Shown in pieces: positions 1 through 7,058 of a stretch of 38,564 nt of DNA (position 1 is the stretch's first letter; each line of letters begins with the position of its first letter). The notes beneath the pieces were generated by a model. That model saw nothing but the letters and a program-made list of their open reading frames with translations, did not search any database and was not told the origin of the DNA. A program made the position numbers and the translations under genes. The stretch spans positions 1 to 38,564 of the forward strand of contig JAKQJH010000257.1 of NCBI GenBank assembly GCA_029561255.1, given 5' to 3'. Source of the stretch: Bacteroidota bacterium. GTDB lineage: Bacteria; Bacteroidota; Bacteroidia; Chitinophagales; Chitinophagaceae.

Positions 1-53
1 ATATAATACGCGGCTTCTGCGAGGCAGCCGGTATAGATTTGTTCAATTTTCAT
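1..53 (-). CDS. MBL-fold metallo-hydrolase, 5' fragment
   Basis: Only the first 17 codons lie in the window; the gene runs off the left edge on the minus strand. The start is the ATG at 53-51 and the readable N-terminus is MKIEQIYTGCLAEAAYY. From memory this resembles the start of Bacteroidota MBL-fold hydrolases of the persulfide dioxygenase/glyoxalase II type, often linked to rhodaneses. The metal-binding HxHxDH motif would be further left and cannot be seen. It is divergent from the small thioredoxin cluster that starts at 310, which suits a shared sulfur or redox role. The family call rests on a short N-terminus and genomic context, so it is tentative. Confidence 0.55.
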   Translation of the reverse strand, partial: MKIEQIYTGCLAEAAYY

Positions 54-100
54 TGCGCATTTATTTAATGGATGGTGTATATGTTCATTACATGAAACTG

Positions 101-129
101 CCAGGAGTAAATTTGGGTATTACTCCCGG
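101..129. promoter_or_regulatory. inverted repeat in divergent promoter region
   Basis: CCAGGAGTAA at 101-110 faces TTACTCCCGG at 120-129, with 9 of 10 positions pairing and a 9-nt spacer. A TAAATTTG at 108-115 matches the Bacteroidota -7 consensus TAnnTTTG and sits inside the repeat. It could be an operator or a leader hairpin in the divergent region between the MBL gene and the cluster at 310. Function is inferred only from position. Confidence 0.35.
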
Positions 130-180
130 TAGTTTATGTGCTTCTGGTCACCCAAAGTAAATCCCACGTGACGAAACCAT

Positions 181-198
181 GACTGACCGTCGTCAGTC
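181..198. promoter_or_regulatory. perfect palindrome, possible operator
   Basis: GACTGAC, a 4-nt spacer CGTC, then GTCAGTC form a perfect 7-bp inverted repeat in the 256-bp divergent intergenic region 54-309. It may be a regulator-binding site for either neighbouring transcript. No U-tract follows, so it is not a classical terminator. Nothing else recognisable was seen in this intergenic region apart from the repeat at 101-129. Confidence 0.35.
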
Positions 199-309
199 CG
201 GTACCTGCTTTCGCTCTGTTTGCTGAAAACAGGATATCCGGGTTTTTTTTGTAACTATAGTCACCCCTTTCCCGGTTCCGATTCAGGAAATTTGCAGAAA
301 TGACTGAAC

Positions 310-567
310 ATGAACATATTTGACCGGATTAAAAGCGGGTGGACCACCCTGAAATTCATTCGGGTTGGGCTGGGTTCGTTAATTTTGTATTCTTCCATCA
401 GTGAAGGTCAGGTGCCTGGTATATTTCTTGGCGGGTTTTTCCTGGTCTTTTCATTAGTAACCGATGGCGTTTGTTGTGCAGGAAATGCCTGTTATACACC
501 GCCAGCCAGAAATTTGAATCAAAAAACAGTTGAAAATACAGACTATGAAGAACTGGGTGCTAAATAA
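310..567 (+). CDS. DUF2892/YgaP-like small membrane protein
   Basis: An 85-residue protein with two hydrophobic segments at about 18-30 and 36-52, typical of the DUF2892 (YgaP transmembrane) family. A Cys-rich motif GVCCAGNAC follows the second segment (C55, C56, C61). In other Bacteroidota such proteins sit beside rhodaneses and MBL hydrolases, which fits the divergent gene at 53. It starts the run DUF2892-like, DUF6132-like, thioredoxin, DUF983, all closely spaced or overlapping, so they are probably one operon. Its exact function is unknown; a membrane anchor or Cys-based redox or sulfur role is inferred from the cysteines and neighbours. Confidence 0.7.
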   Translation: MNIFDRIKSGWTTLKFIRVGLGSLILYSSISEGQVPGIFLGGFFLVFSLVTDGVCCAGNACYTPPARNLNQKTVENTDYEELGAK

Positions 568-754
568 CAAGTGGACCATCGCCGGGGTAGTTTTGGGAGC
601 CGTGGCGGGTTACCTTTACTGGCAGCAGATTGGCTGCAGCAGCGGCACCTGTATGATTACGTCCAAATGGCATAACAGTACCGCCTACGGAGCCCTGATG
701 GGCGGATTATTGTTCAGTATGTTTAAAAAAGAAAAACATGCAGACAAGCAATAA
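545..754 (+). CDS. DUF6132-like small membrane protein
   Basis: I place the start at the ATG at 545, giving 69 residues; an in-frame TTG at 530 would add five. Either start overlaps the upstream gene, which stops at 567, suggesting translational coupling. There are two hydrophobic helices with the motif IGCSSGTC (C31, C36) between them, as in the DUF6132 family. The two cysteines near the membrane face, together with the adjacent thioredoxin whose ATG at 738 overlaps this 3' end, suggest a thiol or sulfur-transfer function, but none is established. Confidence 0.65.
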   Translation: MKNWVLNNKWTIAGVVLGAVAGYLYWQQIGCSSGTCMITSKWHNSTAYGALMGGLLFSMFKKEKHADKQ

Positions 755-1061
755 AAAAGAAAGTTTTGGGGAACTGATCCGGGGAAACACCCCAGTATTG
801 GTGGATTTCACGGCCACCTGGTGTGGTCCCTGTAAGATGATGAAACCCGTATTGGAGCAATTACATCAGCGGATGGGCGATAAAGTGCGGATCATTAAAA
901 TTGATATAGATCAGAGTCCCGCTGCGGCACAGGCTTACAATGTACAAAGTGTACCTACCCTGTTATTATTTCAGCAGGGCAAGCAGTTATGGCGGCAATC
1001 CGGGGTTATTCAGGCGACGCAGCTGGAGAAGATCATTGAACAACACACAACCAACGAATAA
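738..1061 (+). CDS. thioredoxin
   Basis: A 107-residue single-domain thioredoxin that reduces protein disulfides. The redox motif WCGPC is at residues 28-32 and the cis-proline segment SVPTLLLF has its proline at 73. The length is that of the classical family. It has no signal peptide, so it should be cytoplasmic. The start overlaps the 3' end of the DUF6132-like gene by 17 bases, and the DUF983 gene begins 2 bases after its stop. This packing indicates one operon, so this is a context-specific thioredoxin rather than obviously the main housekeeping one. I did not assign trxA because several paralogues are usual in this phylum. Confidence 0.92.
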   Translation: MQTSNKKESFGELIRGNTPVLVDFTATWCGPCKMMKPVLEQLHQRMGDKVRIIKIDIDQSPAAAQAYNVQSVPTLLLFQQGKQLWRQSGVIQATQLEKIIEQHTTNE

Positions 1062-1063
1062 GT

Positions 1064-1522
1064 ATGTCAGACAAAAAAGAAAACCGTGGCTACCTCGCTT
1101 CTGCCTTAACCTGTCATTGTCCCCGTTGCCGAGAAGGAAAATTATTCAAGCATCCGTTATCCCTCAGTTTCAAAAAGAACCTCGAAATGTATAAAAGTTG
1201 CCCGGTTTGTGGTCAGATGACCGAAATCGAGGTCGGTTTCTATTATGGCACCAGTTATGTAAGTTATGCCATGACAGTTGCCCTGAGTGTGGCCACATTG
1301 GTCGCCTGGTGGGTCATTATCGGTTTGTCTACCGAGGATAACCGTTTTTTCTATTGGATGGGCTTTAATGCCGCCTTCCTGATCATCCTCCAGCCCTGGC
1401 TGATGCGCCTGAGCCGGAGTCTCTGGATCTCCTGGTTTGTGAAATTTGACCCTTATTGGAAGGAAAATCAGCCTGAAGACTTCTCTGAAAGATTAAATGC
1501 AGACCAGGCTGGCAACTGGTAA
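1064..1522 (+). CDS. DUF983 zinc-ribbon membrane protein
   Basis: A 152-residue protein. The N-terminus has a zinc-ribbon-like pattern, CHCPRC at 17-22 and CPVCG at 46-50, followed by two long hydrophobic segments around 67-90 and 97-116. This is the usual DUF983 architecture; the family has no established biochemical role. It is the last gene of the cluster starting at 310, only 2 bases after the thioredoxin stop. Its stop is 39 bases before the tRNA-Ser. Four to five well-placed cysteines suggest metal binding, which is inference. Confidence 0.8.
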   Translation: MSDKKENRGYLASALTCHCPRCREGKLFKHPLSLSFKKNLEMYKSCPVCGQMTEIEVGFYYGTSYVSYAMTVALSVATLVAWWVIIGLSTEDNRFFYWMGFNAAFLIILQPWLMRLSRSLWISWFVKFDPYWKENQPEDFSERLNADQAGNW

Positions 1523-1534
1523 CCCGAAAACCCC

Positions 1535-1542
1535 TATTTTTG
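1535..1542 (+). promoter_or_regulatory. candidate -7 box for tRNA-Ser
   Basis: TATTTTTG matches the Bacteroidota -7 consensus TAnnTTTG and ends 19 bases before the tRNA. I see no good TTTG -33 box at the expected spacing, so the assignment rests on the -7 match and position. Confidence 0.4.
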
Positions 1543-1561
1543 TGCCCCTTTTGAACCAAAC

Positions 1562-1649
1562 GGAGACCTGCTCGAGCGGTTGAAGAGGCACGCCTGGAAA
1601 GTGTGTATACCTCTAAAGGGTATCGAGGGTTCGAATCCCTCGGTCTCCG
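1562..1649 (+). tRNA. tRNA-Ser(GGA)
   Basis: Read by eye as a cloverleaf. The acceptor stem pairs GGAGACC (1562-1568) with GGTCTCC (1642-1648). The anticodon stem CACGC/GTGTG (1589-1593 and 1601-1605) encloses loop CTGGAAA, so the anticodon is GGA (1596-1598), reading UCC and UCU. A long variable arm (CCTCTAAAGGG region) is typical of class II serine tRNAs, and the T-arm has GGTTCGAATCC. The 3' CCA is not encoded. Its 3' end, from 1634, is repeated at 8577-8595 and serves as the integration site of the element downstream. Confidence 0.95.
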
Positions 1650-1652
1650 CCT
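1634..1652 (+). repeat. attL, core direct repeat
   Basis: AATCCCTCGGTCTCCGCCT is identical to 8577-8595. This copy is the genuine tRNA-Ser 3' end (T-arm distal half and acceptor strand plus three bases), so integration leaves the tRNA intact. Confidence 0.88.
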
Positions 1653-1657
1653 CAATT

Positions 1658-1696
1658 AAGCGTAAATGATTATAAAACAATCACTTACGCTTTTTT
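1658..1696 (+). terminator. rho-independent terminator after tRNA-Ser
   Basis: A 14-bp stem with one imperfect pair, arms at 1658-1671 and 1679-1692, encloses a 7-nt loop and is followed by a T run through 1696. It lies inside the element, immediately after attL, and so terminates the tRNA transcript with element-supplied sequence. Confidence 0.8.
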
Positions 1697-1704
1697 ATTT
1701 TGTT

Positions 1705-1725
1705 CTGGTAGCGGTTTAGGTATCA
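1705..1725. repeat. left-end integrase arm-type sites
   Basis: CTGGTAGCGGTTT at 1705-1717 is an exact copy of 8516-8528. The overlapping GTTTAGGTATCA at 1714-1725 is identical to 8438-8449 and is the reverse complement of 8499-8510. Repeats of this kind just inside both ends of a tyrosine-recombinase element are expected to be integrase or excisionase binding sites; binding itself is inferred. Confidence 0.65.
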
Positions 1726-1828
1726 ATTTCTCATTCAAAGTTAATCTACATAACAATATATCCAAACATTCACGCCTGAAAAACAGCCCACCCATTGCCA
1801 GATTAATTTCAGCAAAATTCAAGTTCTG

Positions 1829-4291
1829 TTATATCACGTCATACACCTCGTCCTTGTCTAAGAAACCGTACTCTTCAATTTGCGGTAAAATCTTAAGTCC
1901 AAGATGCTCGTTTGAATTAGCTAACTCTTTTAACTCAACTACTGCCAAATTATGCTCAGTTAAACAGCGTCTAATTTGATACCAGCCTGCATCCCAAGTA
2001 TCAATTTTCCATTTGTTGGTGGCCATTTTGTTAAGATTAGAATAAAAGATTCGATAAACTGTTTTTGCATTTTCGATTACAATCTTAGCCTTTTCTGATA
2101 AGCTAATCTTAGACAGCCAGTCAGCAACAAAGCGATTTTGATCGTTCACAATTTGAAGTTTGAAGTCCGGGTCTTTAATGTCCCAATACTTAATTTCTTC
2201 CAATCGGAACGGGAAAAAGTTATTTTTTATATTGTACGTTTTGCCCAAATATTGAACATTCGTTAATGCAGTTGTTTGATTTGAGTTAGAGAATAAACTC
2301 CAAATAATACAGTCATTATAAAATTCTTTTGAAGGCTCGGTATGTGGCACAAGAAATTGGTTTCTATCATTCAGCCAAGTGGGTTTTGGAATTTTCCTTA
2401 CAGCATATAGGGTCAAAGCTTTTTCAAAATTTTCCTTAATTACCGTGAAGGCCCCAGCACTAACACTCGGTGAAGAAAGAATGGAAACATATTTTGCATT
2501 TTGAAAATCATTGCCTTTGCTGCAAATTGAAGCTAAAAAATCTGGCCTTGCTCTATGTCTTGTATCTGTGTTTCCGTCTTTCACTGTTATGCCGTTGCTT
2601 AAAGCAGGCAATATGTAGTCATTAGAATTTTGTGGCCTCTGAAACCAATAATTCAAAACATCTTTTCTCTTAATTAATTGCAAATGCTTTACGCCAATTG
2701 TCGCCGCCTCACTATTTGAAATGTCTATTTCAACTGATTTCCTTTCACCATGCTTTGATAAGTTCCAAATCAAAAAGGAAATTGGAAAATCTCCTGTAAC
2801 GCCATGAAAGCATTTTGAGTGAAATAAGAACCCCTTTTCAAATTTATAGTTGAAATGCTTTTCCCTATATTCAACACTATCAGGCGCGTTCAAATACTTC
2901 AATGTAGAGAACATACCTAAATATGAATTTTTAGGAAGTTCATTAACAATACGAAACATAAATTGCGCAAACAGTTCACGTTTAACGTGTCCTGCATCTT
3001 CTTTATCCATTTCGTTTTCAACTTTTGTTTTGCTAACACCTTTTTTCGAACTACCATCAGATTTGGCATCTTGAGCCGTTGCAAAAGGTGGATTGATATA
3101 TACAATCCAAGTAATATTAGGGTCAGCTAATTCATCTCGCAATTTTTTTGGGAGTTTCCAATTTGGTTCAAATGGCAAATTACCTTTATTGAAAACATAC
3201 TCTACATCATCGTTCAAATAGTCGTATTGAAAACAAGTTGCGCTAGGAAAAACTTTCTTTAAATGGTCCGCTTCGCTGCCATGCAGTGTGGACATGTAAA
3301 GATACTTATATGATTCGGCAGGCAAATGATATTCGAGATTACCTGTTCCGGCAGCCATATCCCAAATTCGAAACTTACCTGATTTAAACCAATTTTTCCC
3401 AAGTACTTCGTTCCAATAATGAATTGCTTTTTGCCCGAAACGCAACGGAGTGTAAAATTCTCCTTCAAATCTTCTTTGACTTTCGTCTGTTAATCTATCA
3501 AGTTTTGCATGAATACCATTAATAGTTTCAGCCTTCTCTACATAATCGTATACGCTCCAAAAATAGTCGTAGTCCTTCATAAGGACTTTTTGTGTTTTTG
3601 AATTTTTGTCTTCGAAAGTGAAAACAACACGGCTATTATCCTTATCAATAATTATTTTGTCACGTTGAATATTTGCAAGGAAATAAAATGACGGTTTGTA
3701 GCCATTAATAATGTATGGACCGATTACATTTCTCCAATGTTCAAAAACAGCCTCAAAATTCTCTTCATTAATAACTTTTTTATCACCAAAATCCAAAATC
3801 ATTTGGGGATTAAAAGCGTTTTCGAGATTCTTTTTAAACGCTTCATGCTCTTGTTTTTTTATAATTGAGTAGACATGAAGTTTCTCGGTTTCAGGCTCTT
3901 TAACTAAATGGTCAACAAGTTTCGGATCGGGTTTACTCGCTGGCCTTTCCCACTCGTATGCATCGTTGGTGTAATAGGTTGCCCATTTTCGAGTTTCTGT
4001 AATTGTTGCTTCGTTTTTATCAGCAAGGCAGATGAAAAAAGGAATCGCCTTTTCAACTTCAACATACTTTAGACGCCTAATGTAATAAAGCGATTGAGCA
4101 AGAATTGTCGCAAGAGCTTTTAAATTGTGAAAGTTCTTATCTGCCTTAAACTCAAATAGAACTTGTGGAGTATATAGATCGTTTCTGTGGGAGGTATTGT
4201 ATTTAATCTTAAAATAAGTTGCATATATACCCCTTACTTCATCCTCCTGCGTTGATTTGTCAAGCTGCTTTTTAAATTCGTCAAATGTCAT
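1829..4291 (-). CDS. nuclease plus N6-adenine DNA methyltransferase, type IIG-like
   Basis: An 820-residue protein that appears to combine restriction and modification. The N-terminus carries a PD-(D/E)XK-like set: D38, then E47-x-K49 in FEFKAD, then QxxxY at Q66-Y70, as in RecB-type and HsdR nucleases. The middle has the adenine-MTase motifs: FYTP at 279-282, the SAM-binding DMAAGTGN at 311-318, and the catalytic NPPF at 400-403. The remaining 400 residues have no motif I recognise and probably include the target-recognition region. It is a stand-alone gene next to attL with no separate HsdS or HsdR, as expected for defence cargo. About 200 bp of non-coding DNA separates its start from the next gene. 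The target sequence is unknown. A phage-type orphan methyltransferase is the main alternative if the N-terminal nuclease is inactive. Confidence 0.82.
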   Translation of the reverse strand: MTFDEFKKQLDKSTQEDEVRGIYATYFKIKYNTSHRNDLYTPQVLFEFKADKNFHNLKALATILAQSLYYIRRLKYVEVEKAIPFFICLADKNEATITETRKWATYYTNDAYEWERPASKPDPKLVDHLVKEPETEKLHVYSIIKKQEHEAFKKNLENAFNPQMILDFGDKKVINEENFEAVFEHWRNVIGPYIINGYKPSFYFLANIQRDKIIIDKDNSRVVFTFEDKNSKTQKVLMKDYDYFWSVYDYVEKAETINGIHAKLDRLTDESQRRFEGEFYTPLRFGQKAIHYWNEVLGKNWFKSGKFRIWDMAAGTGNLEYHLPAESYKYLYMSTLHGSEADHLKKVFPSATCFQYDYLNDDVEYVFNKGNLPFEPNWKLPKKLRDELADPNITWIVYINPPFATAQDAKSDGSSKKGVSKTKVENEMDKEDAGHVKRELFAQFMFRIVNELPKNSYLGMFSTLKYLNAPDSVEYREKHFNYKFEKGFLFHSKCFHGVTGDFPISFLIWNLSKHGERKSVEIDISNSEAATIGVKHLQLIKRKDVLNYWFQRPQNSNDYILPALSNGITVKDGNTDTRHRARPDFLASICSKGNDFQNAKYVSILSSPSVSAGAFTVIKENFEKALTLYAVRKIPKPTWLNDRNQFLVPHTEPSKEFYNDCIIWSLFSNSNQTTALTNVQYLGKTYNIKNNFFPFRLEEIKYWDIKDPDFKLQIVNDQNRFVADWLSKISLSEKAKIVIENAKTVYRIFYSNLNKMATNKWKIDTWDAGWYQIRRCLTEHNLAVVELKELANSNEHLGLKILPQIEEYGFLDKDEVYDVI

Positions 4292-4491
4292 TTTTTCTGA
4301 TTGATTATAAATGTATTGGCCTATTATTATTACCCTAACATTTGTAATCTCGAATATACAATGAATTTATTTAATTTATTTCCATTGCTTTTTCAGGCTT
4401 GCAGATTTCAGCTTGAATAAATTGTTATGACAATACAGATATTGTTCCAATCATGAATACAATCTGGGAAGTTTAAGGAAAAGTGCACATT

Positions 4492-4812
4492 TTAAACAAA
4501 TTGATCCTCTTTCTGATCGCCCTGCGGTATCTTATCAGCCTTACAAACTTTTAACACAGAATCTTCAGTTGGGTATTGTCTTCCCTCATTCCAAATGATC
4601 GATCCCTTGTTACTCCGGTTTATTTTATCACAAAATTTCCGGTATTCCGTTTCGTTATACTCTTTGCCGTTATATTCATAAAATCCGGGTTTAGTATTCT
4701 TTTCCGTGAATACATAGATTTTAGGAGGGCTAAATACGTTTGGGCTTACTTTACCCTCTCTAACCCTCTGTAGGATTTTTAATTTGTCGTTGCGGGTGAA
4801 TTGCTTATTCAA
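4492..4812 (-). CDS. small hypothetical protein, paralogue of next gene
   Basis: 106 residues, family not recognised. It is basic and hydrophilic, with no signal peptide or membrane segment. The N-terminal stretch TRNDKLKILQRVREGKVS aligns without gaps to TRSAKISLLKAVKSGEAS of the 82-residue protein encoded just upstream. Both also have a PP dipeptide shortly after (SPPKIYVF and CPPTWLL), so the two look like tandem duplicates with divergent C-termini. It overlaps that gene by 8 bases and is the last of a three-gene run starting at 5340. A role in the mobile element is likely, but no function can be stated. Confidence 0.7.
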   Translation of the reverse strand: MNKQFTRNDKLKILQRVREGKVSPNVFSPPKIYVFTEKNTKPGFYEYNGKEYNETEYRKFCDKINRSNKGSIIWNEGRQYPTEDSVLKVCKADKIPQGDQKEDQFV

Positions 4813-5053
4813 GATTGAACCATTTGCTTTTTATTCCCTCTGGGGGTAAAATAAATACCTTGCCTTTGTCCGTAACAACCCGGACCGTCTCCCCCCAGGT
4901 CTTCTTTAAGTCCTGACATAATTCATCCGGTGACTCAAACTGATTTAAAAGCCATGTAGGGGGACAAATAGCCCTTTGCAATTGAATTTCCTTAATAGAG
5001 GCTTCGCCGGATTTCACGGCCTTTAAAAGGCTTATTTTGGCTGACCTGGTCAT
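4805..5053 (-). CDS. small hypothetical protein with shared N-terminal module
   Basis: 82 residues, family not recognised. The N-terminus TRSAKISLLKAVKSGEAS is related to that of the 106-residue protein downstream (same spacing of K, L, V and G residues). The C-terminal half (VRVVTDKGKVFILPPEGIKS) is unrelated to that neighbour. Its start overlaps the stop of the DUF5681-like gene by 4 bases, and its end overlaps the next gene by 8 bases, so all three are probably translated from one message. The shared N-terminal segment may be a small helical interaction or DNA-binding module; this is inference. Confidence 0.7.
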   Translation of the reverse strand: MTRSAKISLLKAVKSGEASIKEIQLQRAICPPTWLLNQFESPDELCQDLKKTWGETVRVVTDKGKVFILPPEGIKSKWFNLE

Positions 5054-5340
5054 TCTGCATTCTTTAACTCCTCGATTATCTTATCTAACTGGTCCTCCGG
5101 CAATCGGTCAAATTCGGTCTCAATCTGGACCGCCTGCAATTTCGGGAGTCCGTATTGAAGCAAATCACAATAGAGTTTTACCCTGCTTTTAGGGGACAAC
5201 AAATTAAAATCTGTCATAACCTGTTCGAATTTGTCCTCTAAAAAGCCAGTCACCATTTCCCTGAGCTGGCCAGTGCTTTTATTAGTTGCCCCCTTTGGCC
5301 TCCCTTGCGGGTTTCCGCTAGTCCCTTTCTCAAATGCCAT
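5050..5340 (-). CDS. DUF5681-like protein, possible small-terminase relative
   Basis: 96 residues. The N-terminus has the GTSGNPQGRPKGATN signature at 6-20, which is the hallmark of DUF5681 proteins found in phages and mobile elements, where a small-terminase or packaging role has been suggested. The rest is helical and acidic toward the C-terminus (LPEDQLDKIIEELKNAE). In a typical phage this would sit beside a large terminase; none is present here, so the protein may either be a remnant or act on a helper phage's packaging. It heads a tightly overlapping three-gene run. The family match is good; the biological role is inference. Confidence 0.65.
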   Translation of the reverse strand: MAFEKGTSGNPQGRPKGATNKSTGQLREMVTGFLEDKFEQVMTDFNLLSPKSRVKLYCDLLQYGLPKLQAVQIETEFDRLPEDQLDKIIEELKNAE

Positions 5341-5475
5341 AGCCTTGTATTTTGCTGTTATTTACAATCGGGAAGGATGCCTTATATATTACAAAGCGCC
5401 TAGCCCGGAAATCTTCTTCTTTGTGTCTTAGACCTGCTCCTCACAATCTGTCTCTGTCCAAAAAATGACAATAAC

Positions 5476-6249
5476 TTACGTCCCTAGATATGTAATAGCA
5501 GTTCGTTTAGGAATAAGAATAGCACCCCTATAATAAAATGAGTGTGCAGGTGCCTGATTAATAGCCTTTAAATGCTTATAATCAATGTGAGATATGCCAG
5601 AAATAAAAATCGCAAAAATTTTTGTGGCCTTAATCTTTCCCAATGATTCCAATTTTCTAACAATCCGGCCACCCGATTCCTTGGACATCCGCCCGTTTCT
5701 ACATTTACCCTGAAACATCAACCCAACCCCTATACAAGAGCAACCACTATAACTTGAAACACTTTCATTTGATAAATCCGGGAGAATATTCATTCCCTCC
5801 GTAACCTCACGTAACTTTATTCCGTGCTTCTTTCTGTTATAGTCTTGTTGCCTAAGACTTGTATTAAGTATTGGTAATCTTAATAAGTTCAATTGATTGT
5901 TATTATCAACTTCCACCGCAGCCGTTTGGTTTCCGCCGCCTGACCATTCTTTCAACTTGTCAAATCCAATAAATGTCATATTGCTATGATGACGACGGGC
6001 CAAACCCAACTCTTCTAATATTTTTATATGAAAATTTAATGTTGTAGGGCTGCACTTTATCAATTCAGCCGCTTTTCTCCCGGTGAAATCATAAATAGTA
6101 CAGTTCTTATAAAGCGCTTTCAGACGTACGAAATACGCCAGAGATAACAGCCAGCTGCCCTCATTAGCTAAATTTATCAGCTTAACAGGCAGGTAAACCC
6201 TGCTTCTATAATATTTTTTAGTCCGCACCGCCACTTTATCTTTAATCAC
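5476..6249 (-). CDS. double winged-helix protein, possible replication initiator or regulator
   Basis: 257 residues, not confidently assigned. Two segments look like helix-turn-helix or winged-helix units. One is around 55-92 (GRKAAELIKCSPTTLNFHIK followed by ILEELGLARRH). The other is around 190-215 (MSKESGGRIVRKLESLGKI). Two winged helices in one protein occur in plasmid and phage replication initiators and also in element-encoded transcription factors. Its start overlaps the stop of the upstream HTH gene by 8 bases, indicating coupling, and a 135-bp gap separates it from the DUF5681-like operon. I see no nuclease, primase or ATPase motif, so DNA binding is all that can be claimed. Confidence 0.65.
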   Translation of the reverse strand: MIKDKVAVRTKKYYRSRVYLPVKLINLANEGSWLLSLAYFVRLKALYKNCTIYDFTGRKAAELIKCSPTTLNFHIKILEELGLARRHHSNMTFIGFDKLKEWSGGGNQTAAVEVDNNNQLNLLRLPILNTSLRQQDYNRKKHGIKLREVTEGMNILPDLSNESVSSYSGCSCIGVGLMFQGKCRNGRMSKESGGRIVRKLESLGKIKATKIFAIFISGISHIDYKHLKAINQAPAHSFYYRGAILIPKRTAITYLGT

Positions 6250-6517
6250 TTTTCTTTACTGTAAGCGCTTCCATAACCTCTTTCAGGTTATAACGAATTG
6301 TTACACCAATTTTTACATAGGGAATTTTCCCCTTTTGCCTCCACCGGCTTGCAGTTGCCGGACCTATTCCCAAAAAACCGCAAAGCTCTTTCTCATTGGC
6401 CAATTTTGCGGGAAATTCAGGATGAATGATTGAGCCAGGTTGCGGGATCTTCGCTGTAATTACCTCTCCAATAATCTCCTTTAATTTACCCTCTTCCACA
6501 AACACCATGTTTCCCAT
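6242..6517 (-). CDS. excisionase-like HTH_17 DNA-binding protein
   Basis: 91 residues from the ATG at 6517. A longer in-frame reading from 6601 would overlap the preceding gene and adds an implausible hydrophobic stretch, so I reject it. The C-terminal half, from LANEKELCGFLGIGPATASRW to the arginine-rich wing (KIPYVKIGVTIRYNLKEVMEAL), is a MerR/excisionase-type helix-turn-helix. It begins 10 bases after the stop of the 66-residue HTH gene and overlaps the 257-residue gene. Candidate roles are excisionase (directionality factor) or repressor of the element. Confidence 0.75.
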   Translation of the reverse strand: MGNMVFVEEGKLKEIIGEVITAKIPQPGSIIHPEFPAKLANEKELCGFLGIGPATASRWRQKGKIPYVKIGVTIRYNLKEVMEALTVKKSD

Positions 6518-6527
6518 TTTAAACAGA

Positions 6528-6728
6528 TTATTTATTAGTAAAAAGATTAAACAAATCACTACGCTTGAAATATAGCTTTCGATGCCTGAGCTTATACCCA
6601 ACTAGCGCACCATCATTTCTGAGTTTGTTTAAAGTACTTCGACTAATGCCTAATAAGTTTAGGGCTTCGGCTGTAGTTAGGAATTCCCCAAATGGGTGTT
6701 TGACTGAATTATCTTTTTCTGATTCCAT
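6528..6728 (-). CDS. excisionase-like HTH_17 small protein
   Basis: 66 residues consisting almost entirely of one helix-turn-helix domain: FLTTAEALNLLGISRSTLNK, then YKLRHRKLYFKRSDLFNLF. This matches the Xis/MerR-type HTH_17 family seen with Bacteroidota tyrosine integrases. It is the first gene of the minus-strand run downstream of the integrase and is followed within 10 bases by a second HTH_17 gene. That makes one of the two the likely excisionase and the other a regulator; the sequence does not say which. Confidence 0.78.
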   Translation of the reverse strand: MESEKDNSVKHPFGEFLTTAEALNLLGISRSTLNKLRNDGALVGYKLRHRKLYFKRSDLFNLFTNK

Positions 6729-7058
6729 ATAAACCCGTCACGGTTTTTAGATTATACAAAACGTGTGCTTTCTACGGGACACACTTTGCCCTGTTTCTTC
6801 TTTGTGTGCTGTGACGCGATTAATTGGATAATGTCAACCTCTGTCTGTGGCTAAGGTTGTTTTCTTCAACACTTCCTATTCTTTGTGCAGAATCTGTGTA
6901 GAGTGATATTCTGCAATAAAATTACATATTAAACAGTAAAACTCACTAAAGCTTTCACTTAATACTTATTCACAAAAACAGGCATTTTCCAGTGAAAAAT
7001 GGTGAGTAAATCCGTTGTAAAATGGCTCGAAAGAATGCAAAAAATTATTATTACAGTG
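6729..7058. other. 330-bp intergenic region between integrase and HTH operon
   Basis: No gene is visible. The region must hold the integrase 3' end and the promoter of the minus-strand HTH operon. A direct repeat GTGTGCT occurs at 6763-6769 and 6804-6810, 41 bp apart, and could be operator half-sites. A TATAAT-like string lies on the minus strand about 25-30 bp before the ATG at 6728. I see no convincing terminator and no RNA gene. Confidence 0.4.

Noticed and set aside
1383-1655. 90-residue open frame antisense to DUF983 and tRNA-Ser
   Set aside because: It reads through the reverse strand of a tRNA and a real gene; its protein (RRRPRDSNPRYPLEVYT) is the usual artefact of tRNA antisense translation.
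6518-6601. Longer start of the 91-residue HTH protein
   Set aside because: It overlaps the preceding HTH gene and adds a hydrophobic segment unlike the family.
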